Shown here piece by piece: positions 5,290 through 6,159 of a stretch of DNA of 6,159 nucleotides; position 1 is the first letter of the stretch; each line of letters starts with the position of its first letter. This stretch comes from Candidatus Peribacteria bacterium (GTDB lineage Bacteria; Patescibacteriota; Gracilibacteria; Peribacterales; Peribacteraceae), in NCBI GenBank assembly GCA_012515645.1, contig JAAYXY010000002.1:1-6159 (forward strand), read 5' to 3'. The position numbers were made by a program, and so were the translations under genes. The notes beneath the pieces were generated by a model. It was given only the letters and a program-made list of their open reading frames with translations. It was not told the DNA's origin and did not search any database.

Positions 5290-6159
5290 CTACTCCATCG
5301 CCGCCTTTACCAGCGCAATAATCTTGGCTACTTCCGCACGATTGATGTGATCATCCGGTCGGAATGTGTTGAGTGGATTGCCCTCCGCATCCGTATCACC
5401 TGCAATGAACCCATAGAACGCAGCTGTCGCAATCGCATGCGCGTGCGGATGGCTTGATTGGACATCCTGGAACCGCGCTGTCTGCTTTGCGATTGGCAAC
5501 TTGAGCACTTCCAGAATCGTCTGCACCACTTCACCTCTGCTCGCAAAGGTATGCACATTGAGAGTGGAGGGAAATACAGTAATGCCCATCTCTTCCGCTT
5601 TTGCGACGTATGCCTGTGCCCACGTTCCGCGCGCAGAAATGTTCCGCGGCGGAGGAAGTCCTGTGACGCCGTATCCTGCCGTTTCCAGCGCCATCTTGAG
5701 CACTTCCGCGTATGTAATGGAGTGCACGACACCGAACTCACCTGTGGGCTTGCCCGTTTCATCTCTGTACCCCTGTGCAATGTTCTCTTCGATCAGCATG
5801 GCAACATACGGCGTGAACCATGCATCCATCGACACATCACGATAGAGAACAGCTTGTTCTCCAATCACCGCGTACAGTCTGCCCCGTTGTTTGGCTATGG
5901 TAGCGAGTGACGGGCGCCCCCATGCTGCCGCGTGCTGCAATTCATTTTCCACTGCGACTTCTTGCAAATGTTCCCCTGCGTACCGCGCAAGGAGAGCGGA
6001 CTGTGCAGTGGCAATGCGAGCCGCCATGCCGACCTGGCTGCCGCGCCGCCCTCCGGATGCTTGCGTAGCAACAGGCGTGCTCTCGGCTGCCGGCGCCGGT
6101 GTGCTTTCTGCGCTTGCTGCGCTTCCAAAGAGACCGAATGTGGAGAAGTTGGTTGTGGT
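5290..6159 (-). CDS. SLH-domain surface protein, C-terminal part (5' end outside window)
   Basis: The frame is open to the right edge of the window, giving at least 289 residues ending at TAG. The ATG at 6027 is therefore probably internal. The first visible 44 residues are a low-complexity Ala/Ser/Thr/Pro/Gly stretch, typical of a linker in an exported protein. Residues about 45-100 are helical and Ala/Glu/Gln-rich. Three SLH repeats follow, at about 104-163 (YRDVSMDAWFTPYV, then GYRDETGKPTGEF and ITYAEVLKMALE), 176-223 (AQAYVAKAEEMGI, with RGEVVQTILE) and 230-287 (FQDVQ, then FRPDDHINRAEVAKIIALV). A triad of SLH domains is the usual unit that binds a secondary cell-wall polymer and holds a protein at the cell surface. 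The second repeat is the most degenerate. What the missing N-terminal part does cannot be seen. The gene ends with its own terminator. Confidence 0.88.
   Translation of the reverse strand, partial: TTTNFSTFGLFGSAASAESTPAPAAESTPVATQASGGRRGSQVGMAARIATAQSALLARYAGEHLQEVAVENELQHAAAWGRPSLATIAKQRGRLYAVIGEQAVLYRDVSMDAWFTPYVAMLIEENIAQGYRDETGKPTGEFGVVHSITYAEVLKMALETAGYGVTGLPPPRNISARGTWAQAYVAKAEEMGITVFPSTLNVHTFASRGEVVQTILEVLKLPIAKQTARFQDVQSSHPHAHAIATAAFYGFIAGDTDAEGNPLNTFRPDDHINRAEVAKIIALVKAAME

Noticed and set aside
1..6159. CRISPR array, tRNA genes, insertion sequence or phage signatures
   Set aside because: No regularly spaced repeats, cloverleaf-like segments, terminal inverted repeats with a transposase, or phage genes were seen. 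The window is filled by ordinary chromosomal genes.

Overview
This window looks like chromosomal DNA from a bacterium of moderate-to-high GC content with compact gene spacing. Most genes lack a clear Shine-Dalgarno sequence. Together with the surface-protein repertoire (a three-repeat SLH protein and a small LAxTG-anchored protein), this suggests a Candidate Phyla Radiation (Patescibacteria) lineage, perhaps Peribacteria-like. That placement is inferred from general gene style and not from a marker gene, so it is tentative. UGA appears to be a normal stop, because the regulator gene ends at TGA exactly where its family usually ends.

Layout. Positions 1-2344 on the + strand hold a short secreted protein with a C-terminal LAPTG-plus-membrane-anchor signal, followed 30 bases later by a full-length recJ. 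Positions 4385 down to 2301 on the - strand hold three genes in series: a DUF368 (PopT-like) polyprenyl-phosphate transporter, the undecaprenyl-diphosphatase uppP, and a 74-residue XRE/HTH_3 regulator whose 3' end overlaps the 3' end of recJ by 44 bases. Positions 4489-4950 (+) encode a small heat-shock protein diverging from the DUF368 gene. Positions 5205-4969 (-) encode a 78-residue helical protein of unknown function that converges on hsp20. From 5290 to the right edge (-) is the C-terminal part of an SLH-domain surface protein whose start lies outside the window.

How the genes work together. The DUF368-uppP pair is the clearest functional unit. UppP dephosphorylates C55-PP on the outer face of the membrane, and DUF368 proteins are reported to return C55-P to the inner face. 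The two genes together would therefore make a lipid-carrier recycling cassette. The regulator downstream has its own plausible promoter, whose -10 box overlaps an inverted repeat, so autoregulation is likely. The window also shows several compact regulatory arrangements: a terminator whose loop contains the -35 box of the next gene, and a hairpin built from the stop codons of two convergent genes.

No tRNA, rRNA, CRISPR array, insertion sequence or phage gene is visible, and no stretch of more than about 110 bases lacks a gene. I found no evidence of a defence island or an obviously new multi-gene system. The most notable signals are the lipid-carrier cassette and a short 18-base coding motif repeated three times within it.
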